From positions 1 through 64,000 of the forward strand of contig NZ_JABBPN010000008.1 of the NCBI RefSeq assembly GCF_012933385.1: a stretch of 64,000 bases of DNA. The letters are read 5' to 3'. Under the pieces are notes generated by a model. It was not told the origin of the DNA, did not search any database, and saw only the letters and a list, made by a program, of their open reading frames with translations. Source of the DNA: Paenibacillus lemnae (lineage in GTDB: Bacteria > Bacillota > Bacilli > Paenibacillales > Paenibacillaceae). Positions 55,000 through 64,000 of the stretch are shown here, piece after piece. Every line of letters begins with the position of its first letter. Positions within the stretch are counted from its first letter, which is position 1. Position numbers and translations under genes: made by a program.

Positions 55000-56139
55000 A
55001 TGAAGAAAATCAGCGTACTCGGATCCACGGGTTCTATCGGGACTCAAACGCTGGACGTGATCTCCAGTCATCCGGAACAGTTTCAGATCGAAGGACTTGC
55101 GGCAGGTAGTAATTCAGAGCTGCTGATCCAGCAGGTACATACATTTAAACCGAAAATCGTGTCTGTTGGAACGAAGGAATTGGCTGAGCGTATCGCTCAT
55201 GAAATGCCGGCGGGTACGAAGCTGTATTATGGCGATGAAGGCTTGATTGAGGCTGGTGCCGGCAGCGATGCCGAAATGGTTGTCACGGCGGTTGTAGGGA
55301 GTATGGGTCTGCCTTCAACGTTAGCTGCGATTGACGCCGGAAAAACGATCGGTCTGGCCAACAAGGAAACCTTGGTGACTGCCGGTCACCTCGTAACTGC
55401 CCTGGCTAAAGATAAAGGGGTACGTCTTCTACCCATTGACAGCGAACACTCTGCAATATTTCAATGTCTAAACGGAGAGCGTATGGATGATGTGGATATC
55501 ATCACCTTGACCGCTTCAGGAGGATCTTTCCGTGATTTGGGACGAGATCAGTTAAAGGATGTCACTGTGGAAAATGCCTTGAAGCATCCGAACTGGTCCA
55601 TGGGAGCCAAGATTACCATTGATTCAGCGACCATGGTCAATAAAGGATTAGAAGTCATTGAAGCCCATTGGCTGTTCGGCCTGCCATATGAACGTATTCA
55701 CGTTCTTCTTCATCCTGAAAGTATTATTCACTCCTTTGTTCAGTTCAAGGATTCGAGCATTATTGCACAGCTGGGGAATCCGGATATGAGAGTGCCGATT
55801 CAATATGCGCTGACATACCCGGAACGCTGGAATGCCTCCTCACCCAAACTTTCTTTGGCTGAAGCAGGCAGACTGAATTTCAGGGAGATGGATTATGATC
55901 GTTTTCCTTGTTTAAGGCTTGCCTTTGAATGTGGTAAAATAGGAGGTACGGCACCTACGGTTTATAATGCGGCCAATGAGATTGCAGTCGCACGTTTTTT
56001 GAACCGCGAAATTTCATTTCTGGATATTGAACGGATCATTGAGGAAGCGCTGAATTCTCATAACCCGGTCTCAAATCCGCCACTGGAAATGATTCAGGAA
56101 AGTGATCTGCTGACACGTGAGATGGCAGGACGTCTGTAG
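55000..56139 (+). CDS. dxr: 1-deoxy-D-xylulose 5-phosphate reductoisomerase
   Basis: A 379-residue enzyme of the MEP isoprenoid route. NADPH-binding [19 protein letters not shown] is at 7-25. Active-site motifs are [27 protein letters not shown] and [10 protein letters not shown]. The product feeds UppS substrate supply. About 130 bases without a gene separate it from rasP. Confidence 0.98.
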   Translation: MKKISVLGSTGSIGTQTLDVISSHPEQFQIEGLAAGSNSELLIQQVHTFKPKIVSVGTKELAERIAHEMPAGTKLYYGDEGLIEAGAGSDAEMVVTAVVGSMGLPSTLAAIDAGKTIGLANKETLVTAGHLVTALAKDKGVRLLPIDSEHSAIFQCLNGERMDDVDIITLTASGGSFRDLGRDQLKDVTVENALKHPNWSMGAKITIDSATMVNKGLEVIEAHWLFGLPYERIHVLLHPESIIHSFVQFKDSSIIAQLGNPDMRVPIQYALTYPERWNASSPKLSLAEAGRLNFREMDYDRFPCLRLAFECGKIGGTAPTVYNAANEIAVARFLNREISFLDIERIIEEALNSHNPVSNPPLEMIQESDLLTREMAGRL

Positions 56140-56270
56140 GGTTTTACATGCGGCTGTTGTATTTTCCCCTGAAAAAGCTGACTTCATTGATTCTCTTGCG
56201 GCTAATCGGAGAATAATGATAATCTAGTGGGACTAACTGCGTTCTCAGATGAAAAAGGGGGATGTCAATA

Positions 56271-57545
56271 TTGGAGATGGTGCAGGTCGTATTTTTGACG
56301 GTGCTGATGTTTTTCGTCATCGTCACGGTACATGAATGGGGTCATTATTACTTCGCCAAGCGCGCGGGTATTCTGGTTCGCGAATTTGCGATCGGTTTCG
56401 GTCCGAAACTGTTCTCGTATAAACGTAATGAAACTCAATTTACACTTCGTCTGCTGCCGTTCGGCGGATATGCCCGGATGGCCGGTGAGGATCCTGAGCT
56501 CGTTGAAATCCAGGCAGGTCAGACGATTGCCGTCAGGCTGGACAAGAACAATCAGGTGAAGCGGATTTATCTGGACCAGCTGGATAACCGGAAGCAGGTC
56601 ATACGCGGTGAAGTTCAGTTCATCGACCTGGAAGAACGCCTTTCGCTCCGTCTGGATGTTGATGGAGAGTTTCAACAGTACGAGGTTCATCCTCAGGCTG
56701 TGCTGGTTGTGAAAGGAACAGAGACTCAGATCGCACCCAAAAACCGTCAGTTTGGCAGCAAGACGGTAGGACAGCGGGCATTAGCCATCTTTGCAGGTCC
56801 GCTTATGAATTTTATTTTGGCGTTTGTGCTGTTTGCTCTGCACCTTCAGATGGCTGGCATCCCAGTCGAGAATCCTACCTACGTGCAGATCGGTGAGGTT
56901 ACCAAGGGTATGCCGGCAGATGAGGCAGATCTTCGTGAAGGCGACATCGTCGAAACGATTAATGGTACAGCCATCGGGGCTGATTACAGGAAGATGATTG
57001 AACTGATCGCTGTATCCAAGGATACGCCTATGGACTGGACGGTACGCCGCGGTGAGGAGACCTTTAATGTGACGCTGACTCCTCGTGCGATGGAAGGCCA
57101 GGAGGGTGGCAAGGTCGGAATTGTGCCAGAACTGCCAAGCCGTTCCGCTGGAATCGGTGAGACCATCACTGGAGCTGGAACTGCGATGGTGGACACGACA
57201 GGAATCATATTCCAAGGGTTCCGGCAGCTGATTCAGCAGTTTAATATGGACGATATTGGCGGTCCTGTACGTACCTTCGAGGTGACGGGTCAGATCGCCA
57301 AGCAGGGCATTGAACAGCTGACCTATTGGGCTGCGATTCTTAGTCTTTATCTCGGCATATTCAACCTTCTTCCGGTGCCTGCACTGGATGGAAGCAGACT
57401 CATCTTCCTCGGGGTTGAGGCGCTGCGCGGAAAACCGATCGACCCGAACCGGGAAGGTATGGTCCATTTCATCGGATTTGCGATGCTGTTTCTGCTGATG
57501 ATCGCTGTAACCTATAATGATATACTGCGTTTAATTAACGGTTAA
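56271..57545 (+). CDS. rasP: RIP metalloprotease RasP/RseP (site-2 protease)
   Basis: About 424 residues. The zinc motif HEWGH is at 21-25 in the first helix. An insert follows (about 75-165), then a PDZ domain (ADLREGDIVETINGTAI) and a last-helix motif NLLPVPALDGSRL. It cuts anti-sigma factors and signal peptides inside the membrane. TTG 56271 lies 9 nt after AAAGGGGG; ATG 56262 would sit against that site, so TTG is preferred with some doubt. Confidence 0.94.
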   Translation: MEMVQVVFLTVLMFFVIVTVHEWGHYYFAKRAGILVREFAIGFGPKLFSYKRNETQFTLRLLPFGGYARMAGEDPELVEIQAGQTIAVRLDKNNQVKRIYLDQLDNRKQVIRGEVQFIDLEERLSLRLDVDGEFQQYEVHPQAVLVVKGTETQIAPKNRQFGSKTVGQRALAIFAGPLMNFILAFVLFALHLQMAGIPVENPTYVQIGEVTKGMPADEADLREGDIVETINGTAIGADYRKMIELIAVSKDTPMDWTVRRGEETFNVTLTPRAMEGQEGGKVGIVPELPSRSAGIGETITGAGTAMVDTTGIIFQGFRQLIQQFNMDDIGGPVRTFEVTGQIAKQGIEQLTYWAAILSLYLGIFNLLPVPALDGSRLIFLGVEALRGKPIDPNREGMVHFIGFAMLFLLMIAVTYNDILRLING

Positions 57546-57550
57546 CTGCT

Positions 57551-57588
57551 GCGGCTTGATGCGCAAGCCGCATTAGGCCGCACTTTTT
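57551..57588 (+). terminator. terminator-like hairpins between rasP and proS
   Basis: GCGGCTTG (57551-57558) pairs with CAAGCCGC (57564-57571). The same left arm can instead pair with GCCGCA (57577-57582) right before T6. The second fold is a terminator; the first would compete with it. Confidence 0.55.
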
Positions 57589-57630
57589 TGTCTATTATTT
57601 GAGGATTCATATGGGAGGACAAGTATTCTT

Positions 57631-59079
57631 ATGTCTAAGGATAAACAATTCGTGACTGAAATCACGCCACAGGAAGAAGATTTCTCTCGCTGGTATATTG
57701 ATGTCATTAAAAAGGCTGATCTGATGGATTATTCGCCGGTACGGGGCTGTATTGTCTTTAAACCGGACGGGTATGAGATTTGGGAGCACATCAAGGATGA
57801 GCTGGATCGCCGCTTTAAAGAGACCGGACACCGCAACGCCTATTTTCCTATTTTTATACCGGAAAGCTTTTTCCAGAAAGAGAAAGAACATGTAGAGGGC
57901 TTTAACCCTGAACTGCCGTGGGTAACGGAAGCAGGAGGGGAGAAACTGGAGGAAAGACTGGCGATTCGTCCTACTTCTGAAACTATGATCGGTCATATGT
58001 ATTCCAAATGGATACAGTCATACCGTGACCTGCCAGTGCTCATTAACCAGTGGGCCAACGTGGTTCGCTGGGAGAAGCGGACAATGCCGTTCCTGCGTAC
58101 AAGTGAATTTTTGTGGCAGGAAGGTCATACCGCCCATGAAAACGAAGCTGAGGCTCGTGAAGAAACGATGCAGATGCTTGATATCTATGCTGATTTTGTG
58201 GAGAACTACCTCGCAATTCCGGTCATCAAAGGTCAGAAGACACCGTCCGAGAAATTTGCCGGTGCCATGGATACCTATTCCATCGAAGCGATGATGAAAG
58301 ACGGCCGTGCCGTTCAAGCCGGTACATCTCATTATATGGGGACCAACTTCTCCAAAGCTTTTGAGATTCAGTACTTAAACCGAGACAATACGCTGGAATT
58401 TGCCCATACCACTTCATGGGGGGTCAGCACGCGTCTGATCGGTTCCCTAATTATGGTTCATGGTGACGATCGCGGTTTGGCACTGCCTCCGAAGGTGGCT
58501 CCTACCCAGGTTATTATGGTTCCGATTGGCCCTCCAAAAACATGGGATGCTGTGCTGGAGCGAACAGACGAGCTATTCAGCCAGCTGAAAGCAGCCGGTG
58601 TCCGGGTGCGTGTGGACGATAACAAAGATGCACGCCCAGGGTGGAAGTTCAATGAATATGAAATGCGCGGTGTACCTGTTCGTCTTGAAATTGGGCCGCG
58701 TGATATGGAGAATGGCGTCTGTGTGCTTGTGTCCCGCATTTCAGGCGAGAAGAAAGTCATCCAGCAATCGGAGCTTGTTCAGGAAGTACAAGCTATGCTG
58801 GAACAGGTTCATCTGGAAATGTTCAACAGAGCGAAGCAGTTCCGCGAGGATCATTTCTATGATGTCGATACGCTCGATGCAATGAAAGAAAGTATGGACG
58901 ACAAGCGCGGCTTCACACTGGCAGGCTGGTGTGGTTCGGATGCTTGTGAGGAGACGGTTAAACAGGAAACAGGAGCTACGAGCCGGAACATTCCTTTTGA
59001 CACGACTACGGAAAAGACTGTATGTCTGGTTTGCGGTGAGCAGGCAAAACATACCGTCCTGTTCGCAAAAGCTTATTAA
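57631..59079 (+). CDS. proS: prolyl-tRNA synthetase, archaeal/eukaryotic-type (short form)
   Basis: 482 residues. Class II motifs are motif 1 around VRGCIVFKPDGYEIWE, motif 2 NVVRWEKRTMPFLRTSEFLW and motif 3 in STRLIGSLIMVHGDDRGLAL. There is no editing insert between motifs 2 and 3, and a C-terminal zinc-binding-like domain is present (CGSDACEET, CLVCGE). This is the archaeal/eukaryotic form, not the 560-570-residue bacterial form that B. subtilis has at this locus. It charges tRNA-Pro. ATG 57631; terminators stand on both sides. Confidence 0.93.
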   Translation: MSKDKQFVTEITPQEEDFSRWYIDVIKKADLMDYSPVRGCIVFKPDGYEIWEHIKDELDRRFKETGHRNAYFPIFIPESFFQKEKEHVEGFNPELPWVTEAGGEKLEERLAIRPTSETMIGHMYSKWIQSYRDLPVLINQWANVVRWEKRTMPFLRTSEFLWQEGHTAHENEAEAREETMQMLDIYADFVENYLAIPVIKGQKTPSEKFAGAMDTYSIEAMMKDGRAVQAGTSHYMGTNFSKAFEIQYLNRDNTLEFAHTTSWGVSTRLIGSLIMVHGDDRGLALPPKVAPTQVIMVPIGPPKTWDAVLERTDELFSQLKAAGVRVRVDDNKDARPGWKFNEYEMRGVPVRLEIGPRDMENGVCVLVSRISGEKKVIQQSELVQEVQAMLEQVHLEMFNRAKQFREDHFYDVDTLDAMKESMDDKRGFTLAGWCGSDACEETVKQETGATSRNIPFDTTTEKTVCLVCGEQAKHTVLFAKAY

Positions 59080-59111
59080 TGTGATAAAGTAAAATCAAAC
59101 GCATATCTTCC

Positions 59112-59188
59112 GGAAAGCTTCTGGATGGCATAACACTCTGTAGGGTAGAGGAGTTTGATGTGCTGCCCGGAAGCTTTTCGTTTTTTTT
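59112..59188 (+). terminator. large intrinsic terminator between proS and polC
   Basis: A long imperfect stem pairs 59113-59130 with 59160-59178 (GAAAGCTTC against GAAGCTTTTC), with an inner AACACTC/GAGGAGTT stem, followed by T8. Confidence 0.8.
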
Positions 59189-59229
59189 CGTATAGGTTTA
59201 CCGTCATGGTACAAGCAGGGAGGGGAACC

Positions 59230-62200
59230 ATGGGCATAGAGGATGATAAAAGAAAAAGATTTGAACTGCTGATGAAGCAGGGGGAGGTTCCGGCCAATCT
59301 GGTCGATCCCTATTTTATGGATGGCATGATTGAACAGGTCGAGATCCGCCGCGAGAGCCGCGAATGGCATATTACTTTGCACAAAGACAGCCTGGTACCC
59401 TCAGAGGTATATCGTTCGTTCTGCCTCAGAATTCAGGAAAAGCTGAGCCATATCGCTAAAATCCGGTTTGTTTTTCTCTATCAGGAGAGTGTCTTGCCAG
59501 CGGATATCGTTGCAGAATACTGGTCTCTTTTTCTAGAGTGGGTTCAGCGGGAAGTACCCTCCGTCAACGGCTGGATGGCACGGGCCAAGCATGAGCTGAA
59601 TGAGGATCAGCTGATCTTGAATATGCCTGACAACATGGCACAGGAACTGGCTCGCAAGAAGCAGATTGATGAAGCGATTATACGCTTCTTTCGTCAGTAC
59701 TTCGGACTTCGTCTCCGTGTGAAGATTCAAGTAGGGGACAGCGATCAGGCAGCCTTTGAGGAATTTGAACAGAAGAAGCGTGAAGAAGAACGTGAAGTGA
59801 TTGAGAAACTGATGTCCAGCCTGGAAGCTGAGAATCTTCCAGATGAGGAAGAAGGCGAGCTTAAGCTGCAGGTGGGGTACGATATTAAGGATCAGCCTGT
59901 TTCTATCCAGGACATTCAGGATGAAGAGAAGAAGATTACGATCCAGGGAACGGTATTTGGACTGGACCGCAAAGAACTGCGTAACGGAAGCACGTTGTTC
60001 ATGTTCAGCCTGACGGATTTCAGTGATTCCCTGCAGATGAAGATGTTCGCTAAAACCAAAGATGATGTCAAGATACTGAATCTGCTGGCAGACGGTAAAT
60101 GGGTGAAGGCCCGTGGGCGTGTTGAGTATGACCGGTTTATGCAGGTGCCAGAGCTGGTGATGATGCCTTCGGATCTGATCGAAGTGAAAGCACCGCCATC
60201 CCGCAAGGATAATGCGCCTGTCAAGCGGGTAGAGTTTCACCTCCATACGACGATGAGCACGATGGATGCAGTTACTCCAATTGACAAATATGTAAAAACA
60301 GCAGCTTCATGGGGGCATAAAGCGATTGCTGTGAGCGATCACGGCGGTGTGCAGTGTTATCCCGATGCGGACAAACATGCGAAGAAAAACGGTATTAAAA
60401 TGCTGTATGGCATCGAAGCCAATGTAGTCAATGACGCCGTTAATGTCGTAGAGCAGGCCATTCCTATTGAGTTGAGCAAGGCCACGTACGTTGTGTTTGA
60501 TATTGAGACCACAGGCCTGTCGATCACTCAAAATAAAATTACCGAATTGGCTGCTGTTAAAATGTTCGAGGGTAAGGAAATTGACCGCTATGCAACCTTC
60601 GTTAATCCACATGAGAAAATTCCTTATCATATTCAGCAGCTCACCAATATTACAGACGAAATGGTCAAGGATGCTCCTGATCTTGCGCCTGTACTGGCAG
60701 AGTTCGTCAAGTTTATCGGTGATGCCGTACTTGTTGCTCATAACGCCAGATTTGATATGGGTTTCATTCAAGCCTCACTTAAACAAGCAGGTATGCCCCT
60801 GCTGGACAATCCATATCTGGATACGCTCGAGCTGGCTCGAATGCTGCATCCAGGTATGAAAAACCATCGTTTGAACACATTGGCGGACAAGTATAAAGTG
60901 CTGCTGGAAAGCCATCACCGGGCCATCGATGATACCGTCGCACTGGCAGGAATCCTTAATGGTTTGCTGGCGGATGTAGACAAGATGAAAGGCATCAAGA
61001 TGCTGGATCGACTGAACGATTATGTGGGTACCGATCTGAGCAATACAAGGCCTTTTCACTGCGGCATTTACGCACAAAATAGTACAGGCAAGAAAAACTT
61101 GTACAAGCTGGTTTCCATGTCACACACCGAACATTTTAAAAGGGTGCCTTGTATTCCAAAATCCAAGCTGGTGGAGATGCGTGACGGCTTAATCGTGTTG
61201 TCAGGCTGCGAAAAAGGCGAGTTTTTTGAAACGGTCCTGAATAAAACCGAAGAAGAAGCTGAAGAAGTCGCACAGTTCTATGATGTGCTGGAAGTTCAGC
61301 CCCTGACCATGTATATGCATCTGGTGGATAAAGGCTTCGTCGCGGGTCCTGACGTGCTGAAAACAGCAATCCGTAAAGTGATAGCGATCGGAGAGCGATT
61401 GAACAAGCCGGTCATCGCTACCGGAAATGTGCATTATCTGGAGCCCAGAGACAAGTTGTATCGGGATATTACAATCCACGGCATCACCGGCTTCAGCCCA
61501 CTGAAAGACTTGCGTAAGCCGGACGCGCATTTCCGTACCACGGAGGAGATGTTAGAGGAGTTTGAATATCTGGGTGAAGACAAGGCTTTTGAGATTGTCG
61601 TCCAGAATACAAACGACCTGGCTGATCGGTTTGAAGAGCTGGAGTTATTTCCAAGCAAGCTGTTCACACCTATTCTGGAAGGCGCGGATGAAGAAATACG
61701 CAGCACCTGCTACGATACGGCCAAATCGATTTACGGTGAAGATCTGCCAGAAGTCGTTGTGGCACGGCTGGAAAAAGAATTGGAGCCGATCATTAAATAC
61801 GGCTTCTCTGCCAACTATCTCATCTCAGAAAAGCTGGTGAAGAAGTCCAATCAGGACGGATATCTCGTCGGATCACGGGGATCTGTAGGTTCCTCCGTGG
61901 TCGCTACGTTTCTAGGAATATCAGAGGTAAATCCGCTGCCTGCCCATTATATATGCCGCAATGCCGCATGCAAGCACAGTGAATGGTTTCTTGACGGAAG
62001 TGTGCCGAGCGGCTTCGATCTGCCGGATAAAGTATGCCCGGACTGCGGGAGTCCGTTAAAAGGTGAGGGACAGGATATTCCGTTCGAAACGTTCCTTGGT
62101 TTCAAAGGCGACAAGGTTCCGGATATTGACTTGAACTTCTCTGGCGAATATCAGCCTGAAGCTCATAATTACACGAAGGTCATGTTTGGAGAAAAGAATG

Positions 62201-63543
62201 TATTCCGTGCAGGCACGATCGGTACAGTAGCTGAAAAGACGGCTTTCGGATTTGCCAAAAAATACGAGGAACAGCATCAGAAGCGCTGGCGCGGAGCAGA
62301 GCTCAGCAGACTGGCTGGCGGATGTACCGGCGTGAAAAGAAGCACCGGGCAGCATCCGGGTGGTATCGTCGTCGTCCCGGATTATATGGAAGTCGAGGAT
62401 ATTACGCCTGTTCAATTTCCGGCAGATGATGTTAAGGCAGAGTGGAAGACGACCCATTTTGACTATCATGCCTTTGATGCGAACCTGCTGAAGCTGGATA
62501 TACTGGGACATGATGACCCTACCATGATGCGCATGCTGCAGGATCTGACCGGTGTGGATCCGACAACGATTCCGATGAATGATCCTAAAGTCATGAGTAT
62601 GTTTAACTCGACGGAGGCGCTGGGTGTTACTCCGGAGCAGATCCGCTCGCCTGTAGCTACTTTCGGGGTGCCGGAGATGGGAACCAAATTCGTACGTCAG
62701 ATGCTGATCGAATCCCAGCCGTCCAGCTTTGCAGATTTGCTGCAAATTTCCGGGCTGTCTCATGGAACCGGTGTTTGGCTGGGGAATGCACAGGAGCTGA
62801 TCAAGAATGGCACCTGCAACATCAAGACCGTGATCGGCTGTCGTGATGATATTATGCTGTTTTTGATTTATAAAGCGGGTATGGATGCTGGTCTGGCCTT
62901 TAAAATTACGGAAAGTGTACGTAAAGGCAAGGGTCTGAGTCAGGACTGGATCGATGAGATGAAGCGCTGTAAAGTTCCGCAGTGGTACATTGACTCCTGT
63001 CTGAAGATCCAGTATATGTTTCCAAAAGCGCATGCTGCTGCCTATGTCATCTCAGCCGTAAGGACAGCCTATTTCAAGCTGTATTATCCGATTGAGTATT
63101 ATGCAACATACTTCTCGGTGAGAGCGGAAGATTTCGATATCGAGTTATGCTGCCAGGGATATGACTCCATTCATCGGCGCATTGTGGAGATCGAACAGCT
63201 TGGGTTTCAGGCCAGTACCAAAGAGAAGAGCATGCTTTCCATTCTTGAGATGGCATTGGAGATGACCGCACGCGGATTTACATTCAAGAGCATCGATCTG
63301 TATCGTTCCGATGCCTTAAGATTTACAGTGGATGGCAATGCACTGATTCCGCCATTCTCGGCCCTGCAGGGCATTGGGGATAACGCAGCCCGAAATATCG
63401 CTGCTGCGAAGGAACAGGGAGAGTTCTTGTCCATTGAAGATTTCCAGCAGAAATCCAAGGCCAGCAAAACAGCAGTCGAGCTTCTTACACAGATGGGCTG
63501 CTTCAGAGGCCTGCCGGAAAGCAACCAGCTTTCTCTGTTTTGA
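59230..63543 (+). CDS. polC: DNA polymerase III PolC (Gram-positive replicative polymerase)
   Basis: 1437 residues, the length of B. subtilis PolC, uninterrupted. Order: N-terminal part, OB fold, PHP domain (EFHLHTTMSTMDAV at about 335) split by a DnaQ-like 3'-5' exonuclease (VVFDIETTGLS at about 421), polymerase with DIDLNFSGEYQP near 964, then helix-hairpin-helix. C-terminal QLSLF (1433-1437) is a sliding-clamp-binding motif. ATG 59230 follows GGGAGGGGA; a longer reading from 59155 is rejected. Confidence 0.98.
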   Translation: MGIEDDKRKRFELLMKQGEVPANLVDPYFMDGMIEQVEIRRESREWHITLHKDSLVPSEVYRSFCLRIQEKLSHIAKIRFVFLYQESVLPADIVAEYWSLFLEWVQREVPSVNGWMARAKHELNEDQLILNMPDNMAQELARKKQIDEAIIRFFRQYFGLRLRVKIQVGDSDQAAFEEFEQKKREEEREVIEKLMSSLEAENLPDEEEGELKLQVGYDIKDQPVSIQDIQDEEKKITIQGTVFGLDRKELRNGSTLFMFSLTDFSDSLQMKMFAKTKDDVKILNLLADGKWVKARGRVEYDRFMQVPELVMMPSDLIEVKAPPSRKDNAPVKRVEFHLHTTMSTMDAVTPIDKYVKTAASWGHKAIAVSDHGGVQCYPDADKHAKKNGIKMLYGIEANVVNDAVNVVEQAIPIELSKATYVVFDIETTGLSITQNKITELAAVKMFEGKEIDRYATFVNPHEKIPYHIQQLTNITDEMVKDAPDLAPVLAEFVKFIGDAVLVAHNARFDMGFIQASLKQAGMPLLDNPYLDTLELARMLHPGMKNHRLNTLADKYKVLLESHHRAIDDTVALAGILNGLLADVDKMKGIKMLDRLNDYVGTDLSNTRPFHCGIYAQNSTGKKNLYKLVSMSHTEHFKRVPCIPKSKLVEMRDGLIVLSGCEKGEFFETVLNKTEEEAEEVAQFYDVLEVQPLTMYMHLVDKGFVAGPDVLKTAIRKVIAIGERLNKPVIATGNVHYLEPRDKLYRDITIHGITGFSPLKDLRKPDAHFRTTEEMLEEFEYLGEDKAFEIVVQNTNDLADRFEELELFPSKLFTPILEGADEEIRSTCYDTAKSIYGEDLPEVVVARLEKELEPIIKYGFSANYLISEKLVKKSNQDGYLVGSRGSVGSSVVATFLGISEVNPLPAHYICRNAACKHSEWFLDGSVPSGFDLPDKVCPDCGSPLKGEGQDIPFETFLGFKGDKVPDIDLNFSGEYQPEAHNYTKVMFGEKNVFRAGTIGTVAEKTAFGFAKKYEEQHQKRWRGAELSRLAGGCTGVKRSTGQHPGGIVVVPDYMEVEDITPVQFPADDVKAEWKTTHFDYHAFDANLLKLDILGHDDPTMMRMLQDLTGVDPTTIPMNDPKVMSMFNSTEALGVTPEQIRSPVATFGVPEMGTKFVRQMLIESQPSSFADLLQISGLSHGTGVWLGNAQELIKNGTCNIKTVIGCRDDIMLFLIYKAGMDAGLAFKITESVRKGKGLSQDWIDEMKRCKVPQWYIDSCLKIQYMFPKAHAAAYVISAVRTAYFKLYYPIEYYATYFSVRAEDFDIELCCQGYDSIHRRIVEIEQLGFQASTKEKSMLSILEMALEMTARGFTFKSIDLYRSDALRFTVDGNALIPPFSALQGIGDNAARNIAAAKEQGEFLSIEDFQQKSKASKTAVELLTQMGCFRGLPESNQLSLF

Positions 63544-63621
63544 TCTAATTTATGGCGCAGATGTCCGATACGAATGCACGCTGCGGAGTTGCAGAGCGTG
63601 ATGGCAGTCAAGGACTCATAC

Positions 63622-63650
63622 TTGTCACTATTGGCAGACTATGTTATAAT
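63622..63650 (+). promoter_or_regulatory. strong SigA promoter of rimP-nusA operon
   Basis: TTGTCA (63622-63627), 17-bp spacer, TATAAT (63645-63650), with an extended TG. Transcription should start near 63657. Confidence 0.9.
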
Positions 63651-63682
63651 TTTTTTGGTAATCATGGAGATAAAACCGTTGT

Positions 63683-63715
63683 GTAAAGAGTGGGGCAACC
63701 CACTCTTTACTCTTT
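63683..63715 (+). terminator. leader hairpin with weak U-tract before rimP
   Basis: A perfect 12-bp stem (63683-63694 with 63699-63710) has a GCAA tetraloop, followed by TCTTTGG. The poor T-run suggests a conditional, factor-dependent terminator. It lies about 25 nt after the predicted transcription start and 40 nt before rimP. Confidence 0.7.
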
Positions 63716-63751
63716 GGTATATAGGAAATGAAGTGTTGGAGGTTATGTTCT

Positions 63752-64000
63752 TTGAGCACATCGAAGATTAAAAGTACCGTAGAAGAGATGGTGCAGCCGT
63801 ATTTGGAAGAACGCGGCTTTGAGCTGGTAGATGTGGAATACGTAAAAGAAGGAAGCAATTGGTTTTTACGTGTATTTGTAGACAAGGACGGCGGCATTGA
63901 CATTGATGACTGCGGCTTGATCAGCGAATACCTGAGCCAGAAGCTGGATCAGAATGATCCGGTTCCGACCGCTTACTTTTTAGAAGTATCCTCTCCCGGT
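63752..64000 (+). CDS. rimP: ribosome maturation factor RimP (3' end outside the window)
   Basis: The first 83 codons are visible: [40 protein letters not shown], then [20 protein letters not shown], the RimP N-domain. It helps mature the 30S subunit. TTG 63752 follows GGAGG at 63738-63742. An ATG at 63745 lies in another frame and soon stops. nusA is expected next, outside the window. Confidence 0.93.
   Translation, partial: MSTSKIKSTVEEMVQPYLEERGFELVDVEYVKEGSNWFLRVFVDKDGGIDIDDCGLISEYLSQKLDQNDPVPTAYFLEVSSPG

Noticed and set aside
57546..57630. T-box leader for proS
   Set aside because: The gap is too short and lacks the T-box motif AGGGTGGNACCGCG.

Overview
The window comes from a low-to-mid GC Gram-positive bacterium, most likely a Paenibacillus or close relative. 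Shine-Dalgarno sites are strong (AAGGAGG type), TTG and GTG starts are frequent, gene order follows the Bacillus subtilis ylqG-to-rimP chromosome segment almost gene for gene, and there is a Paenibacillus-style lipoprotein/two-permease importer with a membrane-bound AraC-type regulator. No tRNA, rRNA, CRISPR array, prophage or insertion sequence was seen.

Layout. 1-1431: end of a small operon with a FliK-C-like protein, a free-standing FlhB C-terminal-domain protein and a YraN protein, closed by a two-way terminator. 1550-3163 (minus): comM-type AAA+ protein with its own consensus promoter and a hairpin over its ribosome binding site. 3504-9229: importer operon (lipoprotein, two permeases, no ATPase) converging with an AraC-type sensor-regulator; the B. 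subtilis segment has no counterpart. 9553-18589: sucCD, dprA, topA, trmFO, hslV, hslU. The xerC/codV and codY genes that B. subtilis has here are absent. 18590-18999: 410 bases with a terminator, operator-like palindromes and two Spo0A-box-like sites. 19000-50214: a 31-kb fla/che operon (flgB to swrB plus one YceG-like gene), which builds the basal body, export gate, hook, switch and chemotaxis core and encodes SigD near its end. 50270-64000: rpsB, tsf, pyrH, frr, uppS, cdsA, dxr, rasP, proS, polC and the start of rimP, covering translation, lipid carrier and isoprenoid synthesis, membrane proteolysis and replication. Several terminators and leaders lie between these genes.

How the parts work together. 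The fla/che operon is ordered by assembly: rod and MS ring, switch and ATPase, hook and its length control, switch again, export gate, FlhF/FlhG placement, chemotaxis, then SigD for the late genes. The FliK-C-like/FlhB-C-like pair at the left edge resembles a duplicate of the hook-length switch (fliK and flhB) found inside the main operon. The observations most worth following are that pair, the Spo0A-like sites before flgB, the loss of codY and xerC from their usual places, the RNA leaders before comM, rpsB and rimP, the YceG-like protein at the operon end, and an archaeal/eukaryotic-type ProRS sitting at the B. subtilis proS locus. Functions come from recognising families by eye; no database search was run.
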